Shown here: positions 8,937-17,648 of the stretch, piece after piece | Numbering within the stretch: the stretch's first letter is position 1 | How the letters are laid out: the number at the start of each line of letters is the position of its first letter | Assembly: GCF_002897295.1 (NCBI RefSeq) | Contig: NZ_BEXF01000026.1 | Location: 1-64,000, forward strand | Direction: 5' to 3' | Source of the DNA: Brevibacillus reuszeri | GTDB taxonomy: Bacteria; Bacillota; Bacilli; Brevibacillales; Brevibacillaceae | Length of the DNA: 64,000 nucleotides | Notes under the pieces: generated by a model | Seen by the model: only the letters and a program-made list of their open reading frames with translations | Database searches by the model: none | What the model was told of the DNA's origin: nothing | Translations under genes and position numbers: made by a program

Positions 8937-9482
8937 TTAGTTGTTTGCGTGTTGATTTTTTACTTGCTCTGTATATTCTTCTGATTTTCCGCGGGGAACG
9001 CTTAAACATAGCCAGGCAGTGTCTTTTATCTGCTTTCCGACATACACGATTTGACCGACATGGTAGGAATAATGGGAGACCTGGCGCTGGATCGCTTTTA
9101 GCACGGTATGGGGTTCATTTCGAATCGTCACAGTCCTCATCAGATCATCAGGCCCAAGGGAGGACAAAGCTGTAAACAGAGTGGTCCAGCCCTTTTCCCA
9201 AGCAGAGAGCAGCTCTTCCTTGCTTTGGTAACCGCCTTCGAACTCCAGGTCACGATTGCGGTTAGTCTTTTCTCCATCACTGTTTAAAAAGTCTGTCCAT
9301 CTCGCAATCATGTTTCCGCTTAGGTGCCGGGCGATGACAGCGATGCTGTTCGACTCGCTGGAAGGCGATTGATGAAGCTCTTCAAGTGTGAGCTGATCCA
9401 TTGTTCTTTCGGCCAAATTTTTTACTTCACGAAATTTGTCGATTGTACATGAAAGAAATTCTTGTGCTAGATCCACTGGCAT
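8937..9482 (-). CDS. DinB/YfiT-like four-helix protein (DUF1572 type)
   Basis: About 181 residues. ARHLSGNMIARW and SHYSYHVGQIVYVGK carry the His residues that form the metal site of the DinB/YfiT superfamily, many of which are thiol-dependent transferases or of unknown function. No signal peptide. The ATG at 9482 is the usual family start (MPVDLAQEF), but its AAAGGGGAG is only one or two bases away. A GTG two codons later (9476) has better spacing and may be the true start. It converges on icmF across a shared terminator. The specific function is unknown. Confidence 0.75.
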   Translation of the reverse strand: MPVDLAQEFLSCTIDKFREVKNLAERTMDQLTLEELHQSPSSESNSIAVIARHLSGNMIARWTDFLNSDGEKTNRNRDLEFEGGYQSKEELLSAWEKGWTTLFTALSSLGPDDLMRTVTIRNEPHTVLKAIQRQVSHYSYHVGQIVYVGKQIKDTAWLCLSVPRGKSEEYTEQVKNQHANN

Positions 9483-9748
9483 TCTCCCCTTTCCTGTATA
9501 CATAAAGATGATACAGGGAATGGGAAAAAACGGGAAGGGAATGGGTGTCGATAATAAATGGACTGCCCCCGTTTGAAAGCCTTGCATTTTCGTCTAAAAT
9601 AAGGAATACTGTATGATAGCCTTCGTATGTTGTACAATCGAAGAATCCGCTATTATTCCTGATTTACCTATACAAAACCTGCGTCTCTTGATTGTGGCGA
9701 GGACTGTATTGAAGCCAATAGTTTTCTAATGGAAAGGACGTGCCCTGA

Positions 9749-10306
9749 GTGAGTCAATTGTTTGCTCATATTGATTCCGAGAAACTGAGTGAGATGGCAT
9801 TGGTTGACATTGCGTATGAAATCTTGCGTGAAACCAATCGTACCTACAACTTCCGCGAGCTGATGGATGAACTGGTTACCCTGCGTAAGATGACAAACGA
9901 ACAACTCATGGCTATCATCGCTCAAGTATACACAGAAATTAATATTGATGGTCGTTTCGTTTGTCTTGGTGACAATGTCTGGGGCTTGAAGCGTTGGTAC
10001 CCGACTGATACCGTTGAGGAAACACAAGAAGGCGGCGGAACCAAGAAGAAGAAAGTGGTTCTGGACGACGACTTCGATGACTACGATGCCGAAGATGAGG
10101 GCGTTGAAGAATTCGAAGAAGACGATGTTGTCATTTTTGAAGACGAAGATGATTTCGTTGATGAAGACGCTGAGATCGAGGAAGAAGAGATTGATGGCGA
10201 GATCGACGAAGAAGAGATAGAAGAAGAGGAAGAAATGTTTGAAGACGAAGAGATGGAAGATGAGGATTCGGCTGACGACGTCGATGAGGATGAAGAGAAA
10301 TTATAA
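9749..10306 (+). CDS. rpoE: DNA-directed RNA polymerase subunit delta
   Basis: A 185-residue Firmicutes-specific RNA polymerase subunit that promotes recycling and promoter selectivity. Residues 1-90 form the HARE-HTH fold (MALVDIAYEILRETNRTYNF onward). Residues about 105-185 are almost entirely Asp/Glu, the disordered nucleic-acid-mimicking tail typical of delta. It starts at GTG 9749 after GGAAAGGACG. Position immediately before pyrG matches B. subtilis. The acidic tail DNA is GA-rich and low in complexity. Confidence 0.95.
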   Translation: MSQLFAHIDSEKLSEMALVDIAYEILRETNRTYNFRELMDELVTLRKMTNEQLMAIIAQVYTEINIDGRFVCLGDNVWGLKRWYPTDTVEETQEGGGTKKKKVVLDDDFDDYDAEDEGVEEFEEDDVVIFEDEDDFVDEDAEIEEEEIDGEIDEEEIEEEEEMFEDEEMEDEDSADDVDEDEEKL

Positions 10307-10310
10307 GTCC

Positions 10311-10339
10311 TTGACTTCCGCTTGATGGACAGATAAAAT
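10311..10339 (+). promoter_or_regulatory. pyrG promoter with GGGC start
   Basis: TTGACT (10311-10316), 17 bases, TAAAAT (10334-10339). Seven bases on, the transcript would begin with GGGC (10347-10350), the initiation sequence that allows CTP-sensitive reiterative G addition at B. subtilis pyrG. The promoter begins five bases after the rpoE stop. Confidence 0.75.
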
Positions 10340-10346
10340 ACTCCTT

Positions 10347-10449
10347 GGGCTTCACATGAAGAAGTTTAAATAAGGGAAACTATAAAACAAAAGTGCCCCT
10401 ACCCCATGTCTGCACGGGATAGGACTCGCTTTTGTTTTTCTTTTTTTGG
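10347..10449 (+). terminator. pyrG leader with CTP-sensing attenuator
   Basis: The leader begins GGGC and contains an intrinsic terminator. Its stem pairs AAAACAAAAG (10384-10393) with CTTTTGTTTT (10429-10438), and CCTACCC with GGGATAGG (one bulge), followed by a T-rich tract. The 5' arm holds C-rich GCCCCTACCCC, a plausible partner for a 5' poly(G) extension. This matches the B. subtilis mechanism: at low CTP, extra Gs pair with the pyrimidine-rich arm and prevent termination. The rest of the 316-base gap (10450-10622) has a second weak hairpin, AAAACCTT (10524-10531) with AAGGTTTT (10573-10580). Confidence 0.65.
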
Positions 10450-10622
10450 GAGCCGTCTTCATTCGTATTTTTTCGTGTAGAAAAGTGGTGTGCGAAGCCA
10501 TTTGCATCTGGAATCACTGCGGTAAAACCTTCCGCAAAGACGCGGTCGCTTCTTCTTGAGTAGGCCACGATCAAGGTTTTTTCACTACAACTTAAGGGTT
10601 AGGGAAAGAGGGGACGTTAACG

Positions 10623-12224
10623 ATGACGAAGTATATTTTTGTGACAGGCGGGGTCGTATCCTCGTTAGGAAAAGGAATTACAGCGGCTTCTCTGGGCCGA
10701 CTCCTGAAGAATCGGGGACTGAAGGTAACCATCCAGAAATTTGACCCATACATCAACGTTGACCCGGGTACGATGAGCCCGTATCAGCACGGGGAAGTAT
10801 TCGTTACAGATGACGGTGCGGAAACAGATCTGGATTTGGGCCACTACGAGCGTTTCATTGATATCAATCTGAGTGCAAACTCCAATGTAACGAGTGGTAA
10901 AATTTACTCCACAGTCATCGCAAAAGAGCGTCGTGGTGACTATTTGGGCGGAACGGTTCAAGTTATTCCTCATATTACCAACGAGATCAAGGACCGTGTA
11001 TTCCGCGCTGGCCGCGAAACGGGAGCAGATGTAGTTATTACAGAGATTGGCGGAACTGTTGGCGATATCGAGAGCTTGCCAGTACTCGAAGCAATCCGTC
11101 AAATCAAAAGCGATATCGGCCGTGAGAACGTTATGTACATTCACGTGACCTTGGTTCCTTACATCAAGGCTGCAGGTGAAATGAAAACAAAACCGACTCA
11201 GCACAGCGTGAAGGAATTGCGCAGCCTGGGTATCCAACCAACCGTCATCGTTACACGTACAGAACAACCTATGACGCAAGAGATGAAAGACAAGCTTGCT
11301 CTGTTCTGTGACATCGACAAAAACGCTGTTATTGAGTGTGTGGATGCAGAGACGCTTTATGATGTTCCCCTTCAATTGCAAGCACAAGGCTTGGACGATT
11401 ACGTATGCCGCCATCTCGGCCTGACCTGCCACGAAGCAGATATGACCGAATGGAAAGCACTCGTTAGCAAGATCAAAAACCTGTCCAAAACAACAACTAT
11501 CGCAATCGTTGGTAAGTATGTAGAGCTGCATGACGCTTATTTGTCTGTTGCAGAAGCACTATACCATGCTGGATATGCCAATGATTCTAACATAGAAATC
11601 AAATGGGTAAGCGCAGAAGAAGTAACGCCTGAAAACGTAGGCGAACTGCTCAGCGATGTAAACGGAATTCTCGTACCAGGTGGCTTCGGTGATCGCGGTA
11701 TCGAAGGCAAAATCATCGCTACGCGTTATGCTCGTGAAAATAAAGTACCTTTCTTCGGTATTTGCCTGGGTATGCAAATTGCTGTTATCGAATACGCTCG
11801 CCACGTTGCAGGTATGGACGGAGCAAACAGCTCCGAAATCAACCCAAGCACACCGTTCCCGGTTATCGATCTGTTGCCAGAGCAAAAGGAAATCGAGGAC
11901 AAGGGCGGAACCATGCGTCTTGGCGTTGGTCCTTCCAAAGTGGAAGAAGGCAGCCTGACTGCACAAGCTTACGGCAGTACATTAGTATATGAGCGTCATC
12001 GTCATCGTTATGAAGTGAACAACGAGTACCGTGAACAATTGGTGGAGCAAGGACTTCGCATCGCAGGTACTACACCAGATGGACGTTTGGTAGAAATCGT
12101 GGAGGTTCCAGACCACCCTTGGTTCTTGGCTACACAGTTCCACCCAGAATTTACTTCTCGTCCAAACCGTCCACAACCGTTGTTCCGTGATTTTGTAAAA
12201 GCTTCCCTGAACCTGAACAAATAA
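10623..12224 (+). CDS. pyrG: CTP synthase (glutamine hydrolysing)
   Basis: A 533-residue enzyme converting UTP, ATP and glutamine into CTP. The N-terminal synthetase domain opens with KYIFVTGGVVSSLGKGI (P-loop). The C-terminal class I glutaminase has the nucleophile Cys in FFGICLGMQ and the His/Glu pair near QFHPEFTSRP. Length is typical. ATG 10623 follows AAAGAGGGG. It is a single-gene unit with its own attenuated promoter and a terminator after the stop, as in B. subtilis. Confidence 0.98.
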   Translation: MTKYIFVTGGVVSSLGKGITAASLGRLLKNRGLKVTIQKFDPYINVDPGTMSPYQHGEVFVTDDGAETDLDLGHYERFIDINLSANSNVTSGKIYSTVIAKERRGDYLGGTVQVIPHITNEIKDRVFRAGRETGADVVITEIGGTVGDIESLPVLEAIRQIKSDIGRENVMYIHVTLVPYIKAAGEMKTKPTQHSVKELRSLGIQPTVIVTRTEQPMTQEMKDKLALFCDIDKNAVIECVDAETLYDVPLQLQAQGLDDYVCRHLGLTCHEADMTEWKALVSKIKNLSKTTTIAIVGKYVELHDAYLSVAEALYHAGYANDSNIEIKWVSAEEVTPENVGELLSDVNGILVPGGFGDRGIEGKIIATRYARENKVPFFGICLGMQIAVIEYARHVAGMDGANSSEINPSTPFPVIDLLPEQKEIEDKGGTMRLGVGPSKVEEGSLTAQAYGSTLVYERHRHRYEVNNEYREQLVEQGLRIAGTTPDGRLVEIVEVPDHPWFLATQFHPEFTSRPNRPQPLFRDFVKASLNLNK

Positions 12225-12241
12225 ATGGCACCATAAAAAAT

Positions 12242-12278
12242 GCACCAGCGACCGAGCGTCGTTGGTGCGTTTTCTCTG
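12242..12278 (+). terminator. Terminator after pyrG
   Basis: An 11-bp stem GCACCAGCGAC with GTCGTTGGTGC (one G-U), 5-base loop, then GTTTTCTCTG. It lies between convergent pyrG and amj. Confidence 0.8.
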
Positions 12279-12282
12279 TTAC

Positions 12283-13077
12283 CTAGTGAAAAAGGGGAGC
12301 GAGCCAAGCCACCCAATACGCTGCTGGAACAAGCAGGATTTGCGCCAATATCGTGCCGAAAAAGCGAGAGATCATCAGCCATAGGTACATATTGCGTATG
12401 GATTCGTGTGTAGCTTGTCCCTGCATGGCTTTTTCGGTTAAAAGAGCCACCTGGGGGTCTACCAGAATGGTCATGAAAATGGTAGCGAATCCGTTGATCA
12501 TCCCAGATGACATCAATACCGTTGCTTTGTAGTCCGGCACCAGAAGAATGGCGTAGAGGCTTGCGAGCACGCTGCTTGTGTAAACGGCTGTCCCCAGCGC
12601 ATTGAGAAGCAGAAGCCGTTTTGGGATTCCCTGGATACGAAAGCGTGAGATAAACTGCAGGTTAGGAATACGGACATGATGGCGAACGCGCCTGATACTA
12701 TCTACCGTCACAGCTGTGCGCAGCATTTGCGGAATTGACCCCGCAAGCTCCAGATGCGAAATCAATCGCTTGGAGAGCTGAACAAAGGTCGGAAACAAAA
12801 AAATAGCCGCCAATGTGCCCAGAGAGGACGCACCGATGATCAAGTGGAGCTTCATACTTGGATCTGTATGAGAGATAGCCGCCTGGTCCATCAAGCCGCC
12901 AGTGAATGGCCCTTGAACCAGGTTGGAGGTACGCGATATCAGTAGGACGATCCCGACGAGTGACAAGGCAACGGCCAATCTGCCTGTCAAAACTCCTGCA
13001 AAACGGATTCCGTAGGACAGGGTCTCTGTAGTGTGAATAACGAATGTTAACAAACAGATCAGCCATAAAGCATCCAT
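12283..13077 (-). CDS. amj: Lipid II flippase Amj
   Basis: About 264 residues with several hydrophobic membrane segments. The N-terminus (FVIHTTETLSYGIRFAGV, then SRTSNLVQGP) matches the Amj (alternate MurJ, YdaH) family, which moves lipid II across the membrane for peptidoglycan synthesis. In B. subtilis Amj is induced when MurJ is lost. ATG 13077 is chosen; a GTG at 13092 sits directly on the AGGAG, so spacing is poor for either. A leftward TATAAT lies at 13123-13128. It replaces the ywjG gene found here in B. subtilis. Confidence 0.85.
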   Translation of the reverse strand: MDALWLICLLTFVIHTTETLSYGIRFAGVLTGRLAVALSLVGIVLLISRTSNLVQGPFTGGLMDQAAISHTDPSMKLHLIIGASSLGTLAAIFLFPTFVQLSKRLISHLELAGSIPQMLRTAVTVDSIRRVRHHVRIPNLQFISRFRIQGIPKRLLLLNALGTAVYTSSVLASLYAILLVPDYKATVLMSSGMINGFATIFMTILVDPQVALLTEKAMQGQATHESIRNMYLWLMISRFFGTILAQILLVPAAYWVAWLAPLFH

Positions 13078-13122
13078 GAGAGAAATCAGCACTCCTCACT
13101 CAAGCTGAAAAATGGTATTCCT

Positions 13123-13128
13123 ATTATA
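13123..13128 (-). promoter_or_regulatory. Possible -10 element for amj
   Basis: TATAAT on the minus strand, about 45 bases before the amj start. No good -35 at normal spacing, so low confidence. Confidence 0.3.
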
Positions 13129-13169
13129 CAGTAAGTGATTGAAGTGGGAAAATTTCAACGTGGTCCGGC

Positions 13170-13195
13170 AGGAGTTTCCTGATTTTAGGCGAACC
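13170..13195 (+). promoter_or_regulatory. Putative sigma-H promoter of spo0F
   Basis: AGGAGTTT (13170-13177), 12 bases, CGAACC (13190-13195). This resembles the sigma-H pattern RnAGGAwwt with GAAT downstream. B. subtilis spo0F has a sigma-H promoter, so this is expected by homology. Confidence 0.45.
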
Positions 13196-13237
13196 CTAAT
13201 GATTTAAGGAAAAGGCTTTCGTCAGGGGGGAATCGAA

Positions 13238-13612
13238 GTGTTGGACAAACATGATAAAAAAGTACTGGTTGTTGACGATCAGTATGGAATCCGTATTTTG
13301 CTGTATGAGGTACTGGGTAAGGAAGGCTACAAGACGTTTCAGGCAGCAAATGGGAAAATGGCGCTGGAGATCGTGGAAAAGGAATCGCCAGATCTGGTCA
13401 TTCTCGACATGAAGATCCCTGGCATGGATGGAATCGAAATTTTGAAGCATATCAAGAAAATCAATCAGGATATCAAAGTAATCATGATGACAGCGTACGG
13501 AGAGCTGGACATGATTAAAGAAGCAACACAGCTTGGCGCTTTGACGCATTTTACCAAACCATTCGATATAGACGAACTGCGGATGGCCGTTCATCAGCAG
13601 CTGGCTTGCTAG
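13238..13612 (+). CDS. spo0F: Sporulation phosphorelay response regulator Spo0F
   Basis: A 124-residue stand-alone receiver domain, the intermediate that takes phosphate from sporulation kinases and passes it to Spo0B. The acidic pocket is VLVVDDQYGIR, the phospho-acceptor Asp is in DLVILDMKIPGMDG, and the switch Thr and Lys are in MMTAYGE and HFTKPFD. There is no output domain, as expected. GTG 13238 follows AGGGGGG. It lies upstream of fbaA as in B. subtilis; an 8-bp hairpin (13625-13644) separates the two. Confidence 0.96.
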   Translation: MLDKHDKKVLVVDDQYGIRILLYEVLGKEGYKTFQAANGKMALEIVEKESPDLVILDMKIPGMDGIEILKHIKKINQDIKVIMMTAYGELDMIKEATQLGALTHFTKPFDIDELRMAVHQQLAC

Positions 13613-13624
13613 TCTTTTATGCCT

Positions 13625-13644
13625 CGCTTGTATGGGTACAAGCG
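13625..13644 (+). terminator. Weak hairpin after spo0F
   Basis: A perfect 8-bp stem (CGCTTGTA with TACAAGCG) and 4-base loop without a T-run. It may reduce readthrough into fbaA or stabilise spo0F mRNA. Confidence 0.4.
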
Positions 13645-13668
13645 TACCTGTTAACAAGCTGGTGACTG

Positions 13669-13677
13669 TGGTATAAT
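13669..13677 (+). promoter_or_regulatory. Extended -10 promoter of fbaA
   Basis: TGGTATAAT, an extended -10 element about 42 bases before the fbaA start. The -35 region is weak (TTAACA at 15 bases). Confidence 0.55.
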
Positions 13678-13718
13678 AAGCCACATGACTGAAGTCTGCT
13701 AGAGGAGGATTTACAATA

Positions 13719-14573
13719 ATGCCACTGGTACCTATGACCGCTTTTACCGAAGACGTCAGGAAGCATAAATACGCCGTCGGTCAATTTAACCTGAACAATC
13801 TGGAGTTTACTCAAGCGATTACGGAAGCAGCGATGGAAGAAAAATCGCCTGTAATCTTTGGTGTTTCTGAAGGGGCACTTAAATACATGGGGTTGGATTA
13901 TACCGTAGCCATTGCCAAAGTGGCAGCAGAACGCTCAGGAGTTCCAGTAGCGTTGCATCTTGATCATGGTAGCAACTTTGACATGGTTATGAAATGCATT
14001 CGCGCAGGATTCTCTTCCGTTATGTTTGACGGCTCCCACCATTCATTTGAAGATAACCTTCGCCTGACCAAGCAGGTTGTTGAGGCTGCGCATGCAGTTG
14101 GCGTTTCTGTTGAAGGTGAACTCGGTACCATCGGTGGGGTAGAAGATGACCTGTCCGTTGACGAGGAAGATGCTACCCTGGCAAATCCTGAGGAAGCGAT
14201 CCGCTTCTGGGAAGAGACCAAAGTAGACTATGTAGCAATCGCTGTAGGAACAGCACACGGTATGTACAAAGGGGTTCCAAAAATCCGCTTTGACATCATC
14301 GAAAAAGTAGCGAACAACATCGGTGCGCCAATCGTGCTGCACGGTGGTTCCGGAGTTCCAGACGAAGCTATCGTAAAATCGATTAGTCTGGGCGTAGGAA
14401 AAATCAATGTAAACACAGAAAGTCAAGTCGCATGCACCGAAACGGTACGCAAAGCACTAGCTGCCAAACCGAATGAGATCGACCCGCGCAAATATCTGGG
14501 TCCTGCTCGCGATGCGATCAAGGAAGTAGTCAAAGGCAAAATGCGTCTATTCGGCAGTAGCAACCGCGCGTAA
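13719..14573 (+). CDS. fbaA: Class II fructose-1,6-bisphosphate aldolase
   Basis: A 284-residue zinc-dependent aldolase interconverting fructose 1,6-bisphosphate with dihydroxyacetone phosphate and glyceraldehyde 3-phosphate. The catalytic Asp82 and zinc-binding His83 are in ALHLDHGSNFD. Further zinc and phosphate-binding residues appear in VGTAHGMYKG, VLHGGSGVPD and KINVNTESQ. ATG 13719 follows AGAGGAGG. tal follows after 15 bases, forming an operon for glycolysis and pentose phosphate metabolism. Confidence 0.96.
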   Translation: MPLVPMTAFTEDVRKHKYAVGQFNLNNLEFTQAITEAAMEEKSPVIFGVSEGALKYMGLDYTVAIAKVAAERSGVPVALHLDHGSNFDMVMKCIRAGFSSVMFDGSHHSFEDNLRLTKQVVEAAHAVGVSVEGELGTIGGVEDDLSVDEEDATLANPEEAIRFWEETKVDYVAIAVGTAHGMYKGVPKIRFDIIEKVANNIGAPIVLHGGSGVPDEAIVKSISLGVGKINVNTESQVACTETVRKALAAKPNEIDPRKYLGPARDAIKEVVKGKMRLFGSSNRA

Positions 14574-14588
14574 CCAAGGAGGCCTATC

Positions 14589-15233
14589 ATGCGTTTTTTG
14601 ATTGATACAGCAAATGTTGAAGAAATTCGCGAAATTCACGAGTGGGGCGTTCTTGCGGGCGTTACCACAAATCCTTCTTTGGTAGCAAAGGAAGGCCGTG
14701 ATTTCGTCGAGACTTTGAAAGAAATTATTGATATCGTTGATGGCCCGATCAGTGCTGAGGTAATTAGCGTTGATGCAAAGGGCATGATAGAAGAGGGAGA
14801 GAAGCTAGCTTCTCTGTCCAAAAACATCGTAATCAAGCTGCCGATGACTGCTGAAGGACTGAAAGCAGCGAAATACTTTTCCAAGCGTAAAATCAAAACC
14901 AATGTAACCCTGGTATTCTCAGCAAATCAGGCGTTGCTGGCTGCACGTGCAGGCGCTAGCTTCGTATCTCCGTTCTTGGGTCGTTTGGACGACATTGGAC
15001 AAGACGGGATGCAACTGATCGAGGATATCGCAGAGATCTTCTCTGTACACGGGATTGATACCGAAATTATCGCAGCGTCCGTTCGCCACCCTGTCCACGT
15101 GACAGAGGCAGCTCGCCGCGGTTCGCATTACGCGACGATCCCAGCAAAAGTATTCAAACAACTGATTGCTCACCCGCTGACAGATAGCGGACTGGAAAAA
15201 TTCCTAGCTGACTGGGCAAGCATGCAAAAATAA
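14589..15233 (+). CDS. tal: Small transaldolase / fructose-6-phosphate aldolase family
   Basis: A 214-residue TalC/FSA-type class I aldolase. MRFLIDTANVEEIREI and GVTTNPSLVAKEG are the family signatures, and Lys83 in VIKLPMT is the Schiff-base residue. In Firmicutes this subfamily (YwjH) acts as transaldolase in the pentose phosphate pathway; fructose-6-phosphate aldolase activity is not excluded. AAGGAGG lies ahead of ATG 14589. It is co-transcribed with fbaA, and a hairpin follows at 15256. Confidence 0.92.
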   Translation: MRFLIDTANVEEIREIHEWGVLAGVTTNPSLVAKEGRDFVETLKEIIDIVDGPISAEVISVDAKGMIEEGEKLASLSKNIVIKLPMTAEGLKAAKYFSKRKIKTNVTLVFSANQALLAARAGASFVSPFLGRLDDIGQDGMQLIEDIAEIFSVHGIDTEIIAASVRHPVHVTEAARRGSHYATIPAKVFKQLIAHPLTDSGLEKFLADWASMQK

Positions 15234-15255
15234 TAGGACACCTATTGAAAGTCCG

Positions 15256-15290
15256 AGCACCTTTTCCATTGGGGAAGGTGCTTCTTTCCC
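15256..15290 (+). terminator. Hairpin terminator between tal and murA
   Basis: AGCACCTT pairs with AAGGTGCT across an inner CC/GG extension, followed by a short pyrimidine tract. Weak T-run, so termination may be partial. Confidence 0.55.
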
Positions 15291-15314
15291 GATTACGCCT
15301 GAGGAGAGCAAAGC

Positions 15315-16598
15315 ATGGATAAGCTGATCATCAATGGTGGGAAACCGCTCGCGGGGACGGTAACCATCAGCGGAGCAAAAAACAGCGCAGTCGCACTGAT
15401 TCCAGCCGCGTTGCTGGCAGATGGACCCGTTGTCATCGAAAATCTGCCCCGTATTCAGGATGTCGATATTTATCATGAGCTCCTGCAAGAAATGGGAGCT
15501 GACGTGCTGTTCGAAGAAGACTGGATGGAAATAGACGGACGCATGATGCGACTGATGCTGATGCCGAATGGTCGGATCAAAAAGCTTCGAGCTTCCTATT
15601 ATCTTTGGGGCGCGCTTTTGGCCAAATTCGGAGAAGCGCAGGTCGGATTGCCAGGCGGCTGTGATTTAGGGCCTCGTCCTGTCGATTTGCATATCAAAGG
15701 CTTTGAGATGATGGGCGCTGAGGTGGAAAACAAGAATGGTGTAATGACCATCCGCGCTAAAAATGGACGTCTGCAAGGCGCGCGCATTTATCTCGATCTC
15801 GTAAGTGTCGGAGCTACGATCAATATCATGCTCGCTGCTGCCAAAGCCGAGGGCGTGACTATTATTGAAAACGCTGCGCGTGAGCCGGAGATCGTTGATG
15901 TAGCTACTTTATTGAACAATATGGGTGCGAACATCAAAGGCGCCGGTACGGATATGATCCGTATTCAGGGTGTGGAACGATTGCGCGGCTGCCGTCACAC
16001 GATCATTCCTGATCGGATTGAGGCAGGCACGTATATGATTGCAGCAGCAGCGACCAATGGCAATGTGCTGGTGGAGAACGTCATTCCCAAGCACCTAGAG
16101 TCACTTACTGCCAAGCTGCGCGAAATCGGAGCACAAGTTGTAGAGCTGGATGATTGTATTCAAGTAATCGGACAGGAAGGATATCGTTCTATCGACGTAA
16201 AGACGAGTCCATATCCTGGGTTTCCAACCGATCTGCAGCAGCCGATCACAACTCTTTTGACCTTGGCAAAAGGTTCAAGCATTGTGACGGACAACATCTA
16301 TAGCTCGCGTTTTCGCCATGTTGATGAACTGCGACGCATGGGTGCAACACTCAAAGTCGAGGGGCGCTCCGCAGTGATTGAGGGCGGAGTCAAGCTGAAC
16401 GGCGCCAAGGTCGTAGCATCAGATTTGCGCGCAGGGGCAGCTTTGTTCATCGCTGGATTAGCGACGAGCGGTACGACTGAGCTGGAAGGGCTGGATCATA
16501 TTGATCGCGGCTATGAAAATTTAGTAGGAAAGCTACAAGCGTTGGGAGCAGATGTTCAACGGGTAGGCTTGCAGCCTTCAGAAAACCACCAGCGTTAA
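15315..16598 (+). CDS. murA: UDP-N-acetylglucosamine 1-carboxyvinyltransferase
   Basis: A 427-residue enolpyruvyl transferase that performs the first committed step of peptidoglycan synthesis, adding PEP to UDP-GlcNAc. ISGAKNSA near residue 20 binds substrate. LPGGCDLGPRPVDLHIKG contains catalytic Cys116, the fosfomycin target. The C-terminal RAGAALFIAGLA signature is present. ATG 15315 follows GAGGAGAGC. By position between tal and glpX it corresponds to the B. subtilis murAB paralogue; another murA is likely elsewhere. Confidence 0.95.
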   Translation: MDKLIINGGKPLAGTVTISGAKNSAVALIPAALLADGPVVIENLPRIQDVDIYHELLQEMGADVLFEEDWMEIDGRMMRLMLMPNGRIKKLRASYYLWGALLAKFGEAQVGLPGGCDLGPRPVDLHIKGFEMMGAEVENKNGVMTIRAKNGRLQGARIYLDLVSVGATINIMLAAAKAEGVTIIENAAREPEIVDVATLLNNMGANIKGAGTDMIRIQGVERLRGCRHTIIPDRIEAGTYMIAAAATNGNVLVENVIPKHLESLTAKLREIGAQVVELDDCIQVIGQEGYRSIDVKTSPYPGFPTDLQQPITTLLTLAKGSSIVTDNIYSSRFRHVDELRRMGATLKVEGRSAVIEGGVKLNGAKVVASDLRAGAALFIAGLATSGTTELEGLDHIDRGYENLVGKLQALGADVQRVGLQPSENHQR

Positions 16599-16626
16599 CC
16601 AACCACCAGGAGAGGAGTCTTCCAGA

Positions 16627-17583
16627 ATGGAACGCAGTTTAACACTAGAATTGGTTAGGGTGACCGAGGCAGCAGCTTTGGCATCTGCCAGTTGGATGGG
16701 TCTAGGGAAAAAAGATGAGGCTGATGATGCAGCAACAACCGCCATGCGTAAAGAGTTTGAAAAAGTACCAATGGACGGAGTTGTTGTTATCGGTGAGGGA
16801 GAAATGGATGAGGCACCGATGCTCTACATTGGAGAGCGTTTGGGCCAAGGCGTAGCTCCTGCCGTGGATGTAGCCGTCGATCCTTTGGAAGGAACCAACA
16901 TTCTCGCCAAAGGAACCTGGGGAGCCATCTCTGTTATTGCGATTGCTGACCAGGGAAATTTGTTGCATGCTCCTGATATGTATATGGAGAAAATTGCAGT
17001 AGGACCGCAAGCGGTGGGCAAAGTAGATATTAACGCTCCTATTCGGGATAATTTAAAAGCTGTCGCACAGGCACAAGGAAAAGACATTAGTGATCTAGTT
17101 GCGATTGTATTGGATCGGGATCGTCACCAAAAAATTATCCATGAAATTCGCGAAGCGGGTGCACGCATCCGTTTGATTTCGGACGGAGACGTTGCAGCTG
17201 CAATCAACACCGCTTTTCCAAATACCGGTGTAGACATTATGTTTGGTTCTGGCGGAGCGCCTGAAGGTGTATTGGCTGCTGTAGCGCTAAAATGTCTGGG
17301 TGGAGAAATCCAAGGAAAACTGTTGCCACAAAATGATGAAGAGATCGCACGCTGTGTGAAAATGGGGTTAACGAATCCACATCAGGTTCTGTTCATGGAC
17401 GATTTGGTAAAAGGCGACGACGCTATTTTTGCTGCTACAGGTGTAACCGATGGTGAATTGTTAAAAGGCGTTCGCTTTCAAGGAATGCGGGCAACCACAA
17501 ACTCCGTGGTTATGCGCGCGAAAACAGGTACGGTACGATTCATTGAGGGGAACCACCGTTTGGAACGCAGAACGACTTTGTAG
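16627..17583 (+). CDS. glpX: Class II fructose-1,6-bisphosphatase
   Basis: A 318-residue GlpX-type phosphatase for gluconeogenesis. VIGEGEMDEAP and VDVAVDPLEGTN supply the metal-binding acidic residues, and FGSGGAPEGVLAA is another family signature. The start follows CAGGAGAGGAG, 28 bases after murA, so the two are likely co-transcribed. Position between murA and rho matches B. subtilis. No regulator site was recognised. Confidence 0.95.
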   Translation: MERSLTLELVRVTEAAALASASWMGLGKKDEADDAATTAMRKEFEKVPMDGVVVIGEGEMDEAPMLYIGERLGQGVAPAVDVAVDPLEGTNILAKGTWGAISVIAIADQGNLLHAPDMYMEKIAVGPQAVGKVDINAPIRDNLKAVAQAQGKDISDLVAIVLDRDRHQKIIHEIREAGARIRLISDGDVAAAINTAFPNTGVDIMFGSGGAPEGVLAAVALKCLGGEIQGKLLPQNDEEIARCVKMGLTNPHQVLFMDDLVKGDDAIFAATGVTDGELLKGVRFQGMRATTNSVVMRAKTGTVRFIEGNHRLERRTTL

Positions 17584-17648
17584 ATCGAGTGATGCTCGTA
17601 GGGTCTAGCTCCATAGAAGCGTTAAAGTAAATAAAGAGTGGTGGATGT

